Assembly: GCA_035293845.1 (NCBI GenBank)
Contig: DATGMB010000096.1
Location: forward strand, 1 to 64,000
Length of the DNA: 64,000 nt
From: DATGMB01 sp035293845
GTDB lineage: Bacteria; Acidobacteriota; Terriglobia; Bryobacterales; Bryobacteraceae
Reading direction: 5' to 3'
Shown here in pieces: positions 44,026-54,067 of the stretch. The notes beneath the pieces were generated by a model. That model worked only from the letters and a program-made list of their open reading frames with translations. It was not told the origin of the DNA and ran no database searches. The stretch's first letter is position 1. Each line of letters opens with the position of its first letter. Both the position numbers and the translations under genes were made by a program.

Positions 44026-44264
44026 GGTCGCCGGGGTCGTCCCCCGGCCCGGAGGATTGGGCGATTGCTGAAGCTGGCGAGGTGAGCGCTCAATCCCATT
44101 CCTTACCGTGGATGATCCTTCACGGTCAGCTATGGGCTATTTTGCCAAAAAGAGCCCATCGAGAGGCCGACACCCGTGAGGAACCGCACCGCCCGTATTC
44201 CAAGTGTGCTGGATGGCATGCAGCATGCGAGAGACAATTAGAGTACAGGGTCCAGTGTTCTGTT

Positions 44265-46259
44265 ATGAGCGATGCGCAAGCGCGAATCCTGATCATCGAT
44301 GATGATCCGCTGGACCGCGAGATATTCAAAGGATATCTCACGGAAGCGAACGCTGCCGGGTTCTGCTTTTGGGAAGTGACGACAGGGCGGGCCGGGATTG
44401 AGGCATGTGCGGCTTTCCGTCCGGATTGTATCCTGCTGGACTATAAGCTTCCGGATATGGACGGACTCACGATCGTCCGCCATTTACAGAACGGGACTCC
44501 GGGGGCCACCGCCTACCCGATCGTAATGCTGACGGCGCTCGGCAACGAAGAGATCGCCGTCGAGGCCATGAAACTCGGGGTCATGGACTATGTGGCGAAG
44601 GGCCCGGCGAGCGCCGAATCGCTGTGCCGGACGGTCGAACACGCCATCGAAAAATTTCAGTTGCAGCATGAGGTGGCCAGACAACGGGCAGCGCTCGAGC
44701 AACGCAATCGCGATCTGGAACTGGCGCAGCGCAACCTGCTGATCGAAAAGGAGCGCTACCGGACTCTCACCGAGGCTCTACCGCAACTGGTCTGGACCGC
44801 GGGAGCCGACCGGCGGATCCGGTTCGCGAATCAGCACTTCACCGATTACAGCGGCCGGAGCGCGGGCGCCGCTCTCGATGACGTAGTGCACGAGGGCGAC
44901 CGGGAGCGCCTGCGGCAGGCCTGGGCGATCGCGGTGGAAAACCACTCCGGCGTGGAAACGGAGGTGCGGATTGGAAGGGCGTCCGATGGAGCATGCCGTT
45001 GGCATCTGCTGCGAGCCGTCGCGATGGCCGATGGTCTGGGGGACCCCAACGAGTGGCTCGGGACGCTGACCGATATTGAAGACCAGAAGCGGAACGAGGA
45101 AGTCATCCGGCAAAAGCAGAAGCTGGAGAGCGTCGGCCTGCTCGCCGGTGGTATCGCGCACGACTTCAACAATCTGCTGGTAGGCATCATGGGCGGCGCG
45201 AGTTACGCGCTACAGTCGATCCATAAGACGCATCCCGCATACGAGATGCTGGAAACCGTCTCGCGCTCGAGCGAGCGCGCCGCGCATCTGGTGCGGCAGT
45301 TGCTGGCCTATGCCGGCAAAGCGATCGCACCGCTCGAATGCGTCGATCTGTCACAGCTTGTGAAGGACACGAGCGAGCTGGTGCGCGCCACGATTCCGCG
45401 CCCGATTCAACTGATCGTGGATGCCGACCCCAACCTGCCGAAGGTCGAAACCAACGAAGCGCAGATGCAGCAACTGCTGATCAATCTGATTGTGAATGCG
45501 GCGGAAGCGATCGGGGATGCTGCCGGGGTGGTAAAAGTCAAGGCGAGTCTACGCGAGATCACGGCGGCGTCCGGCGAATCGAATGTGCTGGGCTACAGCC
45601 TCAATCCGGGGCAGTATGCCGAGATTGAAGTGACCGACACCGGCTGCGGAATGGATTCCGAGACCCAGGCCAGAATCTTCGACCCATTCTTCACGACCAA
45701 ATTTACCGGCCGCGGACTGGGTCTCGCGGCCGTTCAGGGAATCGTCCGGTCGGCTCGCGGCAGCATCAGCGTGACCAGTGCTCCGGGGGCGGGGACGACC
45801 TTCCGCATCCTTCTGCCTGTGAGCAAAGTCGATACGGTTTCCCCGCCCAGCGCCGGCACGGAAGCCCGCGCGCCGTCCGCGGCCAGGATCCTGCTGATCG
45901 ATGACGAGCAAATCGTACGAGACGTGGTGACGAAGGCGCTGACACCGCACGGTTACACGGTTCTCACGGCTGAGGACGGCCAACAGGGAATCCAGCTTTT
46001 GCAGCGCGAGGCTTCGTCGCTTTCGCTCGTGGTGCTCGATCAGAGCATGCCGGGAATGTCCGGTGTCCAGGTGCTGGAAAAGATCCAACAGATCGCGCCC
46101 CATGTTCCGGTGGTCATTGCCAGCGGATACACAGAAGCGGAAATCAGCCAACACTTCCACGGCCTGGTCACCGCAGGTTTCCTGGCCAAGCCGTTTACCT
46201 CAGCCGCCCTGGTCCAGAAGATCGGAAAAATCCTTGCCGAGCACAGAAGAGAGCCTTAG
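44265..46259 (+). CDS. Hybrid histidine kinase (REC-PAS-HisKA-HATPase-REC)
   Basis: The 664-residue soluble protein runs REC (about 5-125; LIIDDDPLDREIF, DYKLPDMDGL), short coiled coil, PAS (about 170-285; TLTEALPQLVWTAGADRRIRF), HisKA with GGIAHDFNNLLVGIM, HATPase_c (QLLINLIVNAAEAI; VTDTGCGMD; GRGLGLAAVQGIV), and a C-terminal REC (about 545-660; LLIDDEQIVRDVV, LVVLDQSMPGMSGV). Both receivers keep their key residues. ATG 44265 follows the family N-terminus. The gene overlaps the next kinase by about 26 bases. Confidence 0.9.
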   Translation: MSDAQARILIIDDDPLDREIFKGYLTEANAAGFCFWEVTTGRAGIEACAAFRPDCILLDYKLPDMDGLTIVRHLQNGTPGATAYPIVMLTALGNEEIAVEAMKLGVMDYVAKGPASAESLCRTVEHAIEKFQLQHEVARQRAALEQRNRDLELAQRNLLIEKERYRTLTEALPQLVWTAGADRRIRFANQHFTDYSGRSAGAALDDVVHEGDRERLRQAWAIAVENHSGVETEVRIGRASDGACRWHLLRAVAMADGLGDPNEWLGTLTDIEDQKRNEEVIRQKQKLESVGLLAGGIAHDFNNLLVGIMGGASYALQSIHKTHPAYEMLETVSRSSERAAHLVRQLLAYAGKAIAPLECVDLSQLVKDTSELVRATIPRPIQLIVDADPNLPKVETNEAQMQQLLINLIVNAAEAIGDAAGVVKVKASLREITAASGESNVLGYSLNPGQYAEIEVTDTGCGMDSETQARIFDPFFTTKFTGRGLGLAAVQGIVRSARGSISVTSAPGAGTTFRILLPVSKVDTVSPPSAGTEARAPSAARILLIDDEQIVRDVVTKALTPHGYTVLTAEDGQQGIQLLQREASSLSLVVLDQSMPGMSGVQVLEKIQQIAPHVPVVIASGYTEAEISQHFHGLVTAGFLAKPFTSAALVQKIGKILAEHRREP

Positions 46260-47112
46260 GAGCGCCCCCGAGTCCGGCCCCGCGCCACCTCAACCGCCTC
46301 CGGCCACGATTTCGATCGACCCGCTCAGCGGATTCATCCAAGCCGTCAGTCCGGAGGCGGAGGCGATGCTGGGCTTCGCGCGCGGCACACTGGCGGGCAA
46401 GCATATTTCCTGCCTGCGTTCCGGAGCGCAGGAGGATCCGGCGGATGCGGCCGCCCGCTTCATTTCCGACGCTGCTCACGATCTGGTGGCGCCTCTGAAC
46501 CAGGCCTCCGCTCTGGCCGGCCTGCTGCTCCGCAAACTTCCGGCCGATCTGAGTCCGGACATCGGGCCATTCGTCCAGCAGATCGAGGCAGCCGCCGCGC
46601 GCATGACGGCGCTGGTTCAGGGAATCCGCAAGTACACGGCGGTGCTCAACTCCGAGTGCCGGCTGAAACCGGTGGACCTGAACGTCATACTGGAAGCAAC
46701 CGTCGCGTCATTGAGGAAACGCATCGAAGATACCGGAGCGGAGGTGCGATGGGAACGGCTGCCATCGGTCATGGGAGACGCGAATCTGCTGGCGGCGCTG
46801 TTATCGGCGCTGATCGACAATGCCATCAAGTTCGCAAGAGACGGGATCGCGCCGAGCATCCGCATCACCGCGCGGCAGGTTTCCGGGGCCTATATCCTCT
46901 CCGTCGCCGACAATGGAATCGGTATACCTCCCGAGCGCCGTGGCGAACTCTTTCGGCCCTTCCGGAAATTGCACGGGCAACAATACCCGGGCACGGGATT
47001 GGGATTGGCGGCCGCAAAGAGCATTGTCGAAAAGCACGGCGGTTCGATCGCCGTGCAGGCCGGCGAAGCTCACGGCACGGTTCTGTCATTCACGCTGCCG
47101 GCAGCAGAATGA
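46234..47112 (+). CDS. Sensor histidine kinase (HisKA-HATPase)
   Basis: The 292-residue kinase probably begins at TTG 46234 within the end of the hybrid kinase; no ATG or GTG precedes the conserved part. A short PAS-like stretch (ISIDPLSGFIQAVSPEAEAMLGFA) is followed by a HisKA with SDAAHDLVAPLNQASALAG and a HATPase_c with LLSALIDNAIKFA, SVADNGIGIPPE and GTGLGLAAAKSIVEKHGG. It lacks a receiver. The overlap suggests translational coupling with the hybrid kinase; the two could form a heteromeric unit or relay. Confidence 0.8.
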   Translation: MPSTEESLRSAPESGPAPPQPPPATISIDPLSGFIQAVSPEAEAMLGFARGTLAGKHISCLRSGAQEDPADAAARFISDAAHDLVAPLNQASALAGLLLRKLPADLSPDIGPFVQQIEAAAARMTALVQGIRKYTAVLNSECRLKPVDLNVILEATVASLRKRIEDTGAEVRWERLPSVMGDANLLAALLSALIDNAIKFARDGIAPSIRITARQVSGAYILSVADNGIGIPPERRGELFRPFRKLHGQQYPGTGLGLAAAKSIVEKHGGSIAVQAGEAHGTVLSFTLPAAE

Positions 47113-47139
47113 TCTTGCGGCAAAAATGGATCGTCCGGT

Positions 47140-48480
47140 CTACCGCTCCAGCCCCTTGGGCCTGAACTGCCCGCCCTTCACCAGAACGTCAAGGATCTCC
47201 TGCACTCGCGCGGGGCATGCCCTCCCCTTCTGCGGCGTCAGGTTGTCGTGCTCGGATTCGACCATGGGCAGCGGCTCTTTCGGGCCGGCAATCTGATTCA
47301 GCGCCGTCCAGATACCGGCGGGCGGAGAGATGGTATCGATGAAGCCGATCCCGGCAAACACGGGCGCGTGAATGCGTGAAGCGAAATTGACCGTATCGAA
47401 ATAGAGTGCGGTCTTCATGGCTTCCGGGTTGTCCGCCGGCCAGTTGGGATATCCCGCCTTGCGGCCGTGCAGATCGCCGTTGGTATCCGCGCCGGCCGGG
47501 ACGCAGACCAGCACCGCGGTGATCTTCTCGGGCCGCAGGCCGGCGAGCGCGAGGCTCTGCTGGCCGCCCATGCTGCCTCCGGTCAACACGATCGTTCTGC
47601 CGTCCCAATCGGGCCGCGTCACCAGATAATCCAAAGCGCGCGAATCCCGCAGGTACATGTTCAGGAAATACGACTTCTCGCGGTCCGTGTTGCCGATCGT
47701 CTGATAGTTCCGCGGGATATTTCCGGAGGGATCGGACGGCAGCTTGTCATGCGCGTCGACGTTGATCACCAACCAGCCCTGGGCGGCGCGCTGGGCATCG
47801 GCGCGAGCGTTCAACGCGTACACGCCGGCGTACTGCAGTTGGATCAGCGCGGGGTACTTCCCTGCCGTGGTGGGCCTGGCCAGGTAGCCGTGCGCCTTCG
47901 ATCCCAAAGCATCGAGCGTGAAAATACTTAGCTCGACACCCGGCACATCGGTTGCAACCGGCGTCAGCACGGCGTGGATCGGGACGTTCGCCTGCGCGGC
48001 GAGCTTGGCGTCCCAAAACGCATCGAAATCGGAAGGACGCGGCGTCGAGAGCCCGATCTTCTCGGGCGCGACCGCGGCTCCGGCGGCATAGAGTCCGTTG
48101 TTGCGGCCGGTGTTGCCGCCGGTGTATGGCGCGACCGGCGCGCCCGGTTCCGCCGCCAGATTCCCGTACGGTTCCACGGCGAGGTAGATCATCTCGGGCT
48201 GATCGCCGGCGATTTCAATACTGTCGCTGCCGGAAGAAAGGTCGAGCCTGCCTTCCTTGAGGACCACCGCGTTATTGCGGCGAATCGTCCACCGGTAGGC
48301 GTACGTGACCGGGGCCGGACCTGGCGTTACGGTCCAGCCGACGGTTTCGCCGATCTGGTAGATGCCGCTCGCGTGGTACGGCGTGAAGGTGAGCTGCTGT
48401 GGGATCGGTGGCCGCTGCCCGATTGCACACGGGGCAGCGAACACGATCGCGAGCAGCAGGCGGAAGCGCGTGCGGGGCAT
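47140..48480 (-). CDS. Exported acetylxylan-esterase-like alpha/beta hydrolase (AXE1 type)
   Basis: The 446-residue protein has a signal peptide (MPRTRFRLLLAIVFAAPCAIGQ), a beta-rich N-terminal domain (about 25-140, with YAYRWTIRRNNAVVLKEG) and an AXE1-family domain. AXE1 features are RPSDFDAFWDAKLA, GYLARPTTAGKYPALIQLQYAG, the nucleophile elbow VLTGGSMGGQQSLALAGL, the acid region HAPVFAGIGFIDTISPP and the catalytic His in VESEHDNLTP. It should deacetylate xylan or other carbohydrates outside the cytoplasm. It follows the ThuA gene by six bases. Confidence 0.85.
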   Translation of the reverse strand: MPRTRFRLLLAIVFAAPCAIGQRPPIPQQLTFTPYHASGIYQIGETVGWTVTPGPAPVTYAYRWTIRRNNAVVLKEGRLDLSSGSDSIEIAGDQPEMIYLAVEPYGNLAAEPGAPVAPYTGGNTGRNNGLYAAGAAVAPEKIGLSTPRPSDFDAFWDAKLAAQANVPIHAVLTPVATDVPGVELSIFTLDALGSKAHGYLARPTTAGKYPALIQLQYAGVYALNARADAQRAAQGWLVINVDAHDKLPSDPSGNIPRNYQTIGNTDREKSYFLNMYLRDSRALDYLVTRPDWDGRTIVLTGGSMGGQQSLALAGLRPEKITAVLVCVPAGADTNGDLHGRKAGYPNWPADNPEAMKTALYFDTVNFASRIHAPVFAGIGFIDTISPPAGIWTALNQIAGPKEPLPMVESEHDNLTPQKGRACPARVQEILDVLVKGGQFRPKGLER

Positions 48481-48486
48481 GACGAA

Positions 48487-49416
48487 TCACTGCATCGGGC
48501 GCGGAGGGGGGTTATACTCCGGCCGCGTGCTGACCTTGTCCGCGGTGGGGAAGTCCGATGGAACTTTCTGCGTGACCTTTCCGGTGGCGGCCCACTCCGC
48601 CCCGCGCTGGTAGGTGGTCATGAAGCCGACGCAGTTGAGCGCCGCCAGGTCGTGTCCCAGGGTGGTATGGAACACCCGGCCCTTGCCGTATTGGATGACC
48701 ATCAGAATCGGCTCGTCATGGCCGGTTCCGTGGTTAGCCGGGTCCGAAAAAGCCGTGGCCAGCACGGTCATGTTCTCGCCCGGTCCGCGCAGATTTGCGT
48801 AGAGCTCATCGGCGGCGTGCATCCACTCCTTCGGCAGGCCGCGGGTGATCGGGTGATCGGTGACCCGGTTGACCACCTTGAAGGGGAGGCGCGCACCGTG
48901 GCTTCCGGCGGGCCCCGGCGTGGTGTCCGGGACGAGCTTTCCGTCCTGGTAGTAGAAGTGCGGTCCCGACTTTTCGTTGCGTCCGCGCCAGCCGCCCACG
49001 CCGATCATGAGGTTGTACTCTTTCCAGTTGGGAAAGGCGTTATCGGCGGCATGCACGGAGACGAACCCGCCGCCGTTGCGCACATACTCTTCGAAAGAGG
49101 CTTTCAGGCTATCGGGCCACCGGTCATCCGGAGCGTCGTAGTTCCAGACCACGACCTGATATTTGCTCCAATCCGGGTGAAAGGCGCTGAAATCGCCGCC
49201 GCGCGGCGGCGCGGTGACCACATCGACCTGAAAAATCCGGGCATCCTCGAGCATCCGTTTCAGATACGGCGTGGTCTGCTGCCAGGCATGGTAGGGGCCG
49301 CCCGATTCGCCATCGAGCAGCATCACCCGGATCGGCGGCGCCGCCGACGCAGGTAGCGAGCAGGCAAAGGCCACCAGTGTTCCGGCAAGCCACATTCTCA
49401 CGGTTGCAGATCCCAT
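48487..49416 (-). CDS. Exported ThuA-domain protein
   Basis: This second ThuA protein has 309 residues from ATG 49416. The signal peptide includes MWLAGTLVAFACSLPASAA. Family motifs are IRVMLLDGESGGPYHAWQQT, QVVVWNYDAPDDRWP, NGGGFVSVHAADNAFPNWKEYNLMIG and GKGRVFHTTLGHDLAALNC. A TACAGT box eight bases before the ATG suggests a leaderless start. It forms a two-gene operon with the downstream esterase, which points to use of a plant-type polysaccharide. Confidence 0.88.
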   Translation of the reverse strand: MGSATVRMWLAGTLVAFACSLPASAAPPIRVMLLDGESGGPYHAWQQTTPYLKRMLEDARIFQVDVVTAPPRGGDFSAFHPDWSKYQVVVWNYDAPDDRWPDSLKASFEEYVRNGGGFVSVHAADNAFPNWKEYNLMIGVGGWRGRNEKSGPHFYYQDGKLVPDTTPGPAGSHGARLPFKVVNRVTDHPITRGLPKEWMHAADELYANLRGPGENMTVLATAFSDPANHGTGHDEPILMVIQYGKGRVFHTTLGHDLAALNCVGFMTTYQRGAEWAATGKVTQKVPSDFPTADKVSTRPEYNPPPRPMQ

Positions 49417-49458
49417 GATCTGCAACTGTATCAGATCGCGCTGGACATAGCGCGAGGA

Positions 49459-50871
49459 TTACTCCCAGCCGCCGCCCAGAGCTTTGTAAAGCTGGACCAC
49501 GCTCACCAGCTCCGCGTAACGGATCTGCGCCAGGCCCAGTTCCGCCTGAAACAGATCGCGATCCGCATCGAGCGCGTTCAACTGCGTGTCGACGCCGCCG
49601 CGATAGCGGACGTAAGCCAGCCGCTTGCGGTCTTCGAGCGCCTGCACCAGCTTCTCCTGCTCCACACGGCTCTCGCGCGTGCGCTCATGAGCGATCAACG
49701 CATCGGAGACCTCGGAGAACGCCGTGCGGATGGCCTTCTCGTACGCGATCCGAGCGCGCTCGCGCTCCGCCTCCGCTTGCCGCACACCGGATTTGATCCG
49801 GCCGCCGGCGAAAAGCGGCTGCGAAACCTGGGGCACGAAATTCCAGGCGCGGTTCGGGCCGGTGAAGAGGCTCGACAGACTGGAGCTTTGGCCGCCCAGG
49901 ACGCCGCTGAGGCTGATCTGAGGGAAATACGCCGCCTTGGCGACGCCGATATTCGCGTTCGCGGCGATCAGCGCCTGCTCGGCCGCGTGGATGTCGGGGC
50001 GGCGGTCGAGCAGGGCCGAAGTCAGCCCGGCGGGCACTTCCGGCGGAACATCCTGTTCGACCAGGCTGCGCCCGCGCACGACGGCTTGCGGGTTCGCTCC
50101 GAGCAGCAGCGAGATGCGATTCTCGCTCTGCTCGATCTGCTGCTGGAGCACCGGGATGTTCGCGGCGGCGCTGCTGACGAGCTGCTCCGCCTGGCGCAGG
50201 TCGAGCAGCGTGGCCACGCCGCCGCCCTGCCGCTCGCGCACCAGATCGAGCGAGGCGCGGCGGTTCTCGAGCGTTCGCTGCGAAATCTCGAGCTCGTAGT
50301 CCAGCTCGCGAAGCTGGAAATAGTCCGCCGCCACGTCGCTCACAAGGCCACTGATGACCGCCTTGCGGTTCCACTCGGCATTGAGCAGGTTGGCCCGCGC
50401 GGCCTCGGTTTCGCGGCGCAGGCGGCCCCAGAGGTCGATTTCGAAGGAGAGCAGCCCGAGCGACGCCTGGCCCCAGTTCCGGTTCTGGCTGGCCACGAAC
50501 GATGCCGGCAGCGGGAACGATCCGTCGCGCGAGAGGCGCGTGATTTCGAGCGCGCCGGAGGCGTCGGCCTGGGGAAGCTGGTTGGAGCGCGCAATTCCCA
50601 GGCTGGCGCGGGCCTCCTCCACGCGGGCGGCCGCATCCATCAGGTCGTAGTTGTGCGCGAGCGCTTCCCGGATCAACTGCTGAAGCTGGGCATCGCGAAA
50701 GACATCGAACCACTTCAGATCAGCGAGCGATGCGGCCTGCGATTCGGGGAGCGGCGCGGGCGCCCGGAAGGATGGCGGAACTGCCGCTTCCGGGCGCTTG
50801 TAATTGGGGCCGACCGCGCATCCGGCCATCAGCGCCGCGGCCGCGGCGACGGTAACATACGATGCTCTCAT
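49459..50871 (-). CDS. RND efflux outer-membrane lipoprotein (NodT/OprM family)
   Basis: The 470-residue outer-membrane factor has a lipobox (AALMAGCAVGPNYKRPEAAVP) and two OEP repeats typical of TolC-like trimeric ducts (EALAHNYDLMDAAARVEEARASLGIARSNQLPQADAS; and VAKAAYFPQISLSGVLGG). It would form the outer-membrane exit of the tripartite pump encoded just upstream. Its ATG lies one base after the RND gene stop. NodT-family lipoproteins are about 460-490 residues. Confidence 0.93.
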   Translation of the reverse strand: MRASYVTVAAAAALMAGCAVGPNYKRPEAAVPPSFRAPAPLPESQAASLADLKWFDVFRDAQLQQLIREALAHNYDLMDAAARVEEARASLGIARSNQLPQADASGALEITRLSRDGSFPLPASFVASQNRNWGQASLGLLSFEIDLWGRLRRETEAARANLLNAEWNRKAVISGLVSDVAADYFQLRELDYELEISQRTLENRRASLDLVRERQGGGVATLLDLRQAEQLVSSAAANIPVLQQQIEQSENRISLLLGANPQAVVRGRSLVEQDVPPEVPAGLTSALLDRRPDIHAAEQALIAANANIGVAKAAYFPQISLSGVLGGQSSSLSSLFTGPNRAWNFVPQVSQPLFAGGRIKSGVRQAEAERERARIAYEKAIRTAFSEVSDALIAHERTRESRVEQEKLVQALEDRKRLAYVRYRGGVDTQLNALDADRDLFQAELGLAQIRYAELVSVVQLYKALGGGWE

Positions 50872-50872
50872 C

Positions 50873-53800
50873 TCAATCTCCCTGCGCCGGCGAAAGCGCC
50901 AATTCGGGACTGGCCGCCTGTGCGCCGGACAATCTCTCGACCGCGTAGAAGATCGCGGGAATCAGGAAGCGGCCGATGAAGGTCTCGACCAGCATGCCTC
51001 CGATCACTGCCGTGCCCATCACCTGCCGGGCGATGGAGCCGGCGCCGGAAGCCAGCCAGAGCGGAGCGCAGCCTAGAATAAACGCGATCGAGGTCATGAG
51101 CAGCGGCCGCAAACGCAGCCGCGCCGCTTCGAGCGCGGCCTCCGCCAGCGGCCTGCCGCGTTCGTACTCGGCCTTGGCAAACGCCACGATCAGGATGGAA
51201 TTCTTGGCGGCGAGGCCGATCAGCATCACGAGACCGATCTGCGAATACACGTCGTTTTCGATCTGAACGCGGTACGCCGGAAGGTACAACTCCATGACCC
51301 ATCGCCTCAGCCACAGAGCCGCGAAGGCCCCGAACACGGCCATTGGCGTGCTCAGCAGGACGCTGAATGGCAGGGTCCAGCTCTCGTAGAGAGCCGCCAG
51401 GATCAGGAATACGAACACCAGCGAGAGGCCGAAAATGGCCGATGTCGGAATCCCCTCCTGGGATTTCTTCTCCTGGTAGGACATGCCCATGTAGTCGTAG
51501 CCCATTTCGCGCGGCATGGTTCTGTCGAAGGTCTCTTCGAGCGCCTTCATGGCCTGCGCCGAGCTGTATCCGGGCGCCGCCGAGCCGATGATCTGCGCGG
51601 AGCGGTAGAGGTTGTATCGCATGGTGAACTCCGGGCCGTAGCGCGTCTCGAAGTGCGCGAGCGACGAGAGCGGCACCCTCTCCCCGTGCGAGTTGCGCAC
51701 ATAGAACTGATCGATGTGGTCCAGGTTCGCGCGGTAGTCGCCCTCCGCCTCGACATATACCTGCCACTGCCGGCCGAACCGGTTGAAGTAATTCACGAAC
51801 AGGCCGCCCATGTAGGCTTGCACGGTCCGGTAGACATCGGTGAGCGCCACGCCTTGCTTCAGCACCTTTTCGCGATCCACATTGAGAAACTGCTGCGGAA
51901 CGCCCGGCAAAAACGTGGTGACCAGGCCGGGCGCGATCTCCGGCCGTTTCGCCGCCGCGGTGATGAATTTCTGCACGTTTTCCGCGAGGAACGGCACGTC
52001 CCGCCCGGCGCGGTCTTCGAGCACGAACGTGAAGCCGCCCGATGTTCCGACGCCGGGAATCGCGGGCGGCGGGAAGCTGAGCGCGAAGCCGTCGGGCAGC
52101 TTCGAGAGCTCCTGATTGACGTGCTGTACGATCTCCTGGTACTGCGTGGCGCGGCTCTTGCGATCGCCCCAATCGTCGAGTGTGACGAAGAAGAAGCCCG
52201 TGTAGCTGGTGTTGACGAAGCTCAGAAGACTGAACCCAACCGCGCTGGTGGTGTACTTGACGCCCGGCGTGTGGAGGAGGATCTGCTCCACCTTCTGCGC
52301 GGCGGCCTCCGTCCGCTGGAGGGACGCCGCATTCGGCAACTGCAGGTGGATGAACAGGTAGCCCTGGTCTTCGACGGGCAGGAAGCTCGAAGGAACACGC
52401 TGGCTCAACAAACTCGCGCCCGCGCCCGCGGCGATCAGGATCACGAAGACGACCGCGCTCTTGTTGAGCAGGACGCGCGACCAGCGCAGGTAGCTATCGG
52501 TCGACCGCTCGAAGAAGCGGTTGAACCAATCGAAGAAGCGCCGCATGAAGCCCCGCGCCTCACCGCGTGGCTTGAGCAGCAGAGCGGCCAGCGCGGGGCT
52601 GAGGGTCAGGGCATTGAACGCCGAGAGGATCACCGAGATCGCAATCGTGGCGGCGAACTGCTGATAGAGCCGGCCCGTGATTCCGGGGATGAAGATGGTC
52701 GGCACGAATACGGTCGAGAGGACCAGCGCGATGCCGATCAGCGGGCCGGAGATTTCTTCCATGGCCCGCAGCGACGCGTTCTTCGGATCGAGGCCTTCCT
52801 CGATATGGCGCTCGACCGCTTCGACGACGACGATCGCGTCATCCACCACCAGGCCGATCGCCAGCACCAGCCCGAACAGCGAGAGCGTATTGATCGAGAA
52901 TCCGAGCAGGGGAAAGAGCACAAACGTGCCGATCAGCGAAACCGGCACCGCGAGGAGCGGAATCAGCGTAGCGCGCCATCCCTGGAGGAAGATGTACACG
53001 ACGATCGCGACCAGAACGATCGCGATCCCGATCGTGGTGACGATCTCGCGCATGCCCTCCGTGACGGATGCCGTCGTGTCCAGCGAGACGACGTAATCGA
53101 CGTCCTGCGGAAAGCGCTTCTTCGCCTCTTCCATTACTTTGCGGACGCCGCGCGCCGCTTCGACTGCGTTGCTGCCGGGAAGCTGATAAAGGGCGATGAT
53201 GGCGCCGGGCTTGCCGTTGATGCGGCCGGAGATCGAATAGTCCTGCGAGCCCAGCTCCATCCGCGCGATGTCGCGCAGACGCACGATGCCGCCGTCCGCG
53301 GACTCCCGGACGATGATGTCGCCGAACTCCTCGGGCGAGGTCAGACGCCCCTGCGCCCGCACCGAATAGGTGTACTCCTGCCCCTTCGGTGCGGGCGCCC
53401 CACCAACCTGTCCCGCGGGATTCACCGCGTTCTGCGCCTGGATGGCCGAGACGATTTCCGGCACCGTGATGCCGAGTTTCGAGAGCTGGTCCGGCTTGAC
53501 CCACAGGCGCATTGCGTACTGCCCCGCGCCGAATACCTGCACGCTGCCGATCCCCGGCACGCGCGTCAACTGATCGTTCAGATTGATATAGGCGTAGTTG
53601 GCCAGGAACTTCGCGTCATACCTTCCGTTCGGCGAGTAGAGCCCCATCACCATCAGGGGCGCGGTCACGGACTTCTGCACGGTGACGCCGTAATTGGTGA
53701 CGTCCTGCGGGAGCTGGGACGCGGCCTGCTGCTCGCGCATCTGGGTCAGCATGAGGTCCGTGTTGGGATCGGTCTTCACGTCGAAGTTCACGATCATGGT

Positions 53801-54067
53801 CATCTGGCCGCTGGCGCCCGCGTTGAGCGAGTACATGTAGTTCAGGTTGTCCACGCCGCTCATCTGCTGCTCGATCGGGGTGGCAACCGATTGTTCGATG
53901 GTTTGGGAGTCCGCGCCCACATAATTCGCCCGGATCTGCACCTCCGGCGGCGCGATCTGCGGGAATTGCGCGATGGGCAGTTCCGCGATCGTGACGATCC
54001 CGATGATCACCGTCAGGATGGAGATCACCATCGCCACGATGGGCCGGCGGATGAAGAACTTCGACAT
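50873..54067 (-). CDS. RND multidrug efflux permease (AcrB/MexB, HAE1 family)
   Basis: The 1064-residue inner-membrane proton antiporter has 12 predicted TM helices with large periplasmic loops after TM1 and TM7. Family signatures are MSKFFIRRPIVAMVISILTV, AQFPQIAPPEVQIRANYVGADSQ, IGLVVDDAIVVVEAVERHIEEG with the proton-relay Asp pair in TM4, and GLAAKNSILIVAFAKAEYERG in TM10. It exports hydrophobic drugs, dyes or metabolites. The open frame runs upstream but overlaps the adaptor gene; ATG 54067 is shared with its TAA (TAATG). Confidence 0.96.
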   Translation of the reverse strand: MSKFFIRRPIVAMVISILTVIIGIVTIAELPIAQFPQIAPPEVQIRANYVGADSQTIEQSVATPIEQQMSGVDNLNYMYSLNAGASGQMTMIVNFDVKTDPNTDLMLTQMREQQAASQLPQDVTNYGVTVQKSVTAPLMVMGLYSPNGRYDAKFLANYAYINLNDQLTRVPGIGSVQVFGAGQYAMRLWVKPDQLSKLGITVPEIVSAIQAQNAVNPAGQVGGAPAPKGQEYTYSVRAQGRLTSPEEFGDIIVRESADGGIVRLRDIARMELGSQDYSISGRINGKPGAIIALYQLPGSNAVEAARGVRKVMEEAKKRFPQDVDYVVSLDTTASVTEGMREIVTTIGIAIVLVAIVVYIFLQGWRATLIPLLAVPVSLIGTFVLFPLLGFSINTLSLFGLVLAIGLVVDDAIVVVEAVERHIEEGLDPKNASLRAMEEISGPLIGIALVLSTVFVPTIFIPGITGRLYQQFAATIAISVILSAFNALTLSPALAALLLKPRGEARGFMRRFFDWFNRFFERSTDSYLRWSRVLLNKSAVVFVILIAAGAGASLLSQRVPSSFLPVEDQGYLFIHLQLPNAASLQRTEAAAQKVEQILLHTPGVKYTTSAVGFSLLSFVNTSYTGFFFVTLDDWGDRKSRATQYQEIVQHVNQELSKLPDGFALSFPPPAIPGVGTSGGFTFVLEDRAGRDVPFLAENVQKFITAAAKRPEIAPGLVTTFLPGVPQQFLNVDREKVLKQGVALTDVYRTVQAYMGGLFVNYFNRFGRQWQVYVEAEGDYRANLDHIDQFYVRNSHGERVPLSSLAHFETRYGPEFTMRYNLYRSAQIIGSAAPGYSSAQAMKALEETFDRTMPREMGYDYMGMSYQEKKSQEGIPTSAIFGLSLVFVFLILAALYESWTLPFSVLLSTPMAVFGAFAALWLRRWVMELYLPAYRVQIENDVYSQIGLVMLIGLAAKNSILIVAFAKAEYERGRPLAEAALEAARLRLRPLLMTSIAFILGCAPLWLASGAGSIARQVMGTAVIGGMLVETFIGRFLIPAIFYAVERLSGAQAASPELALSPAQGD

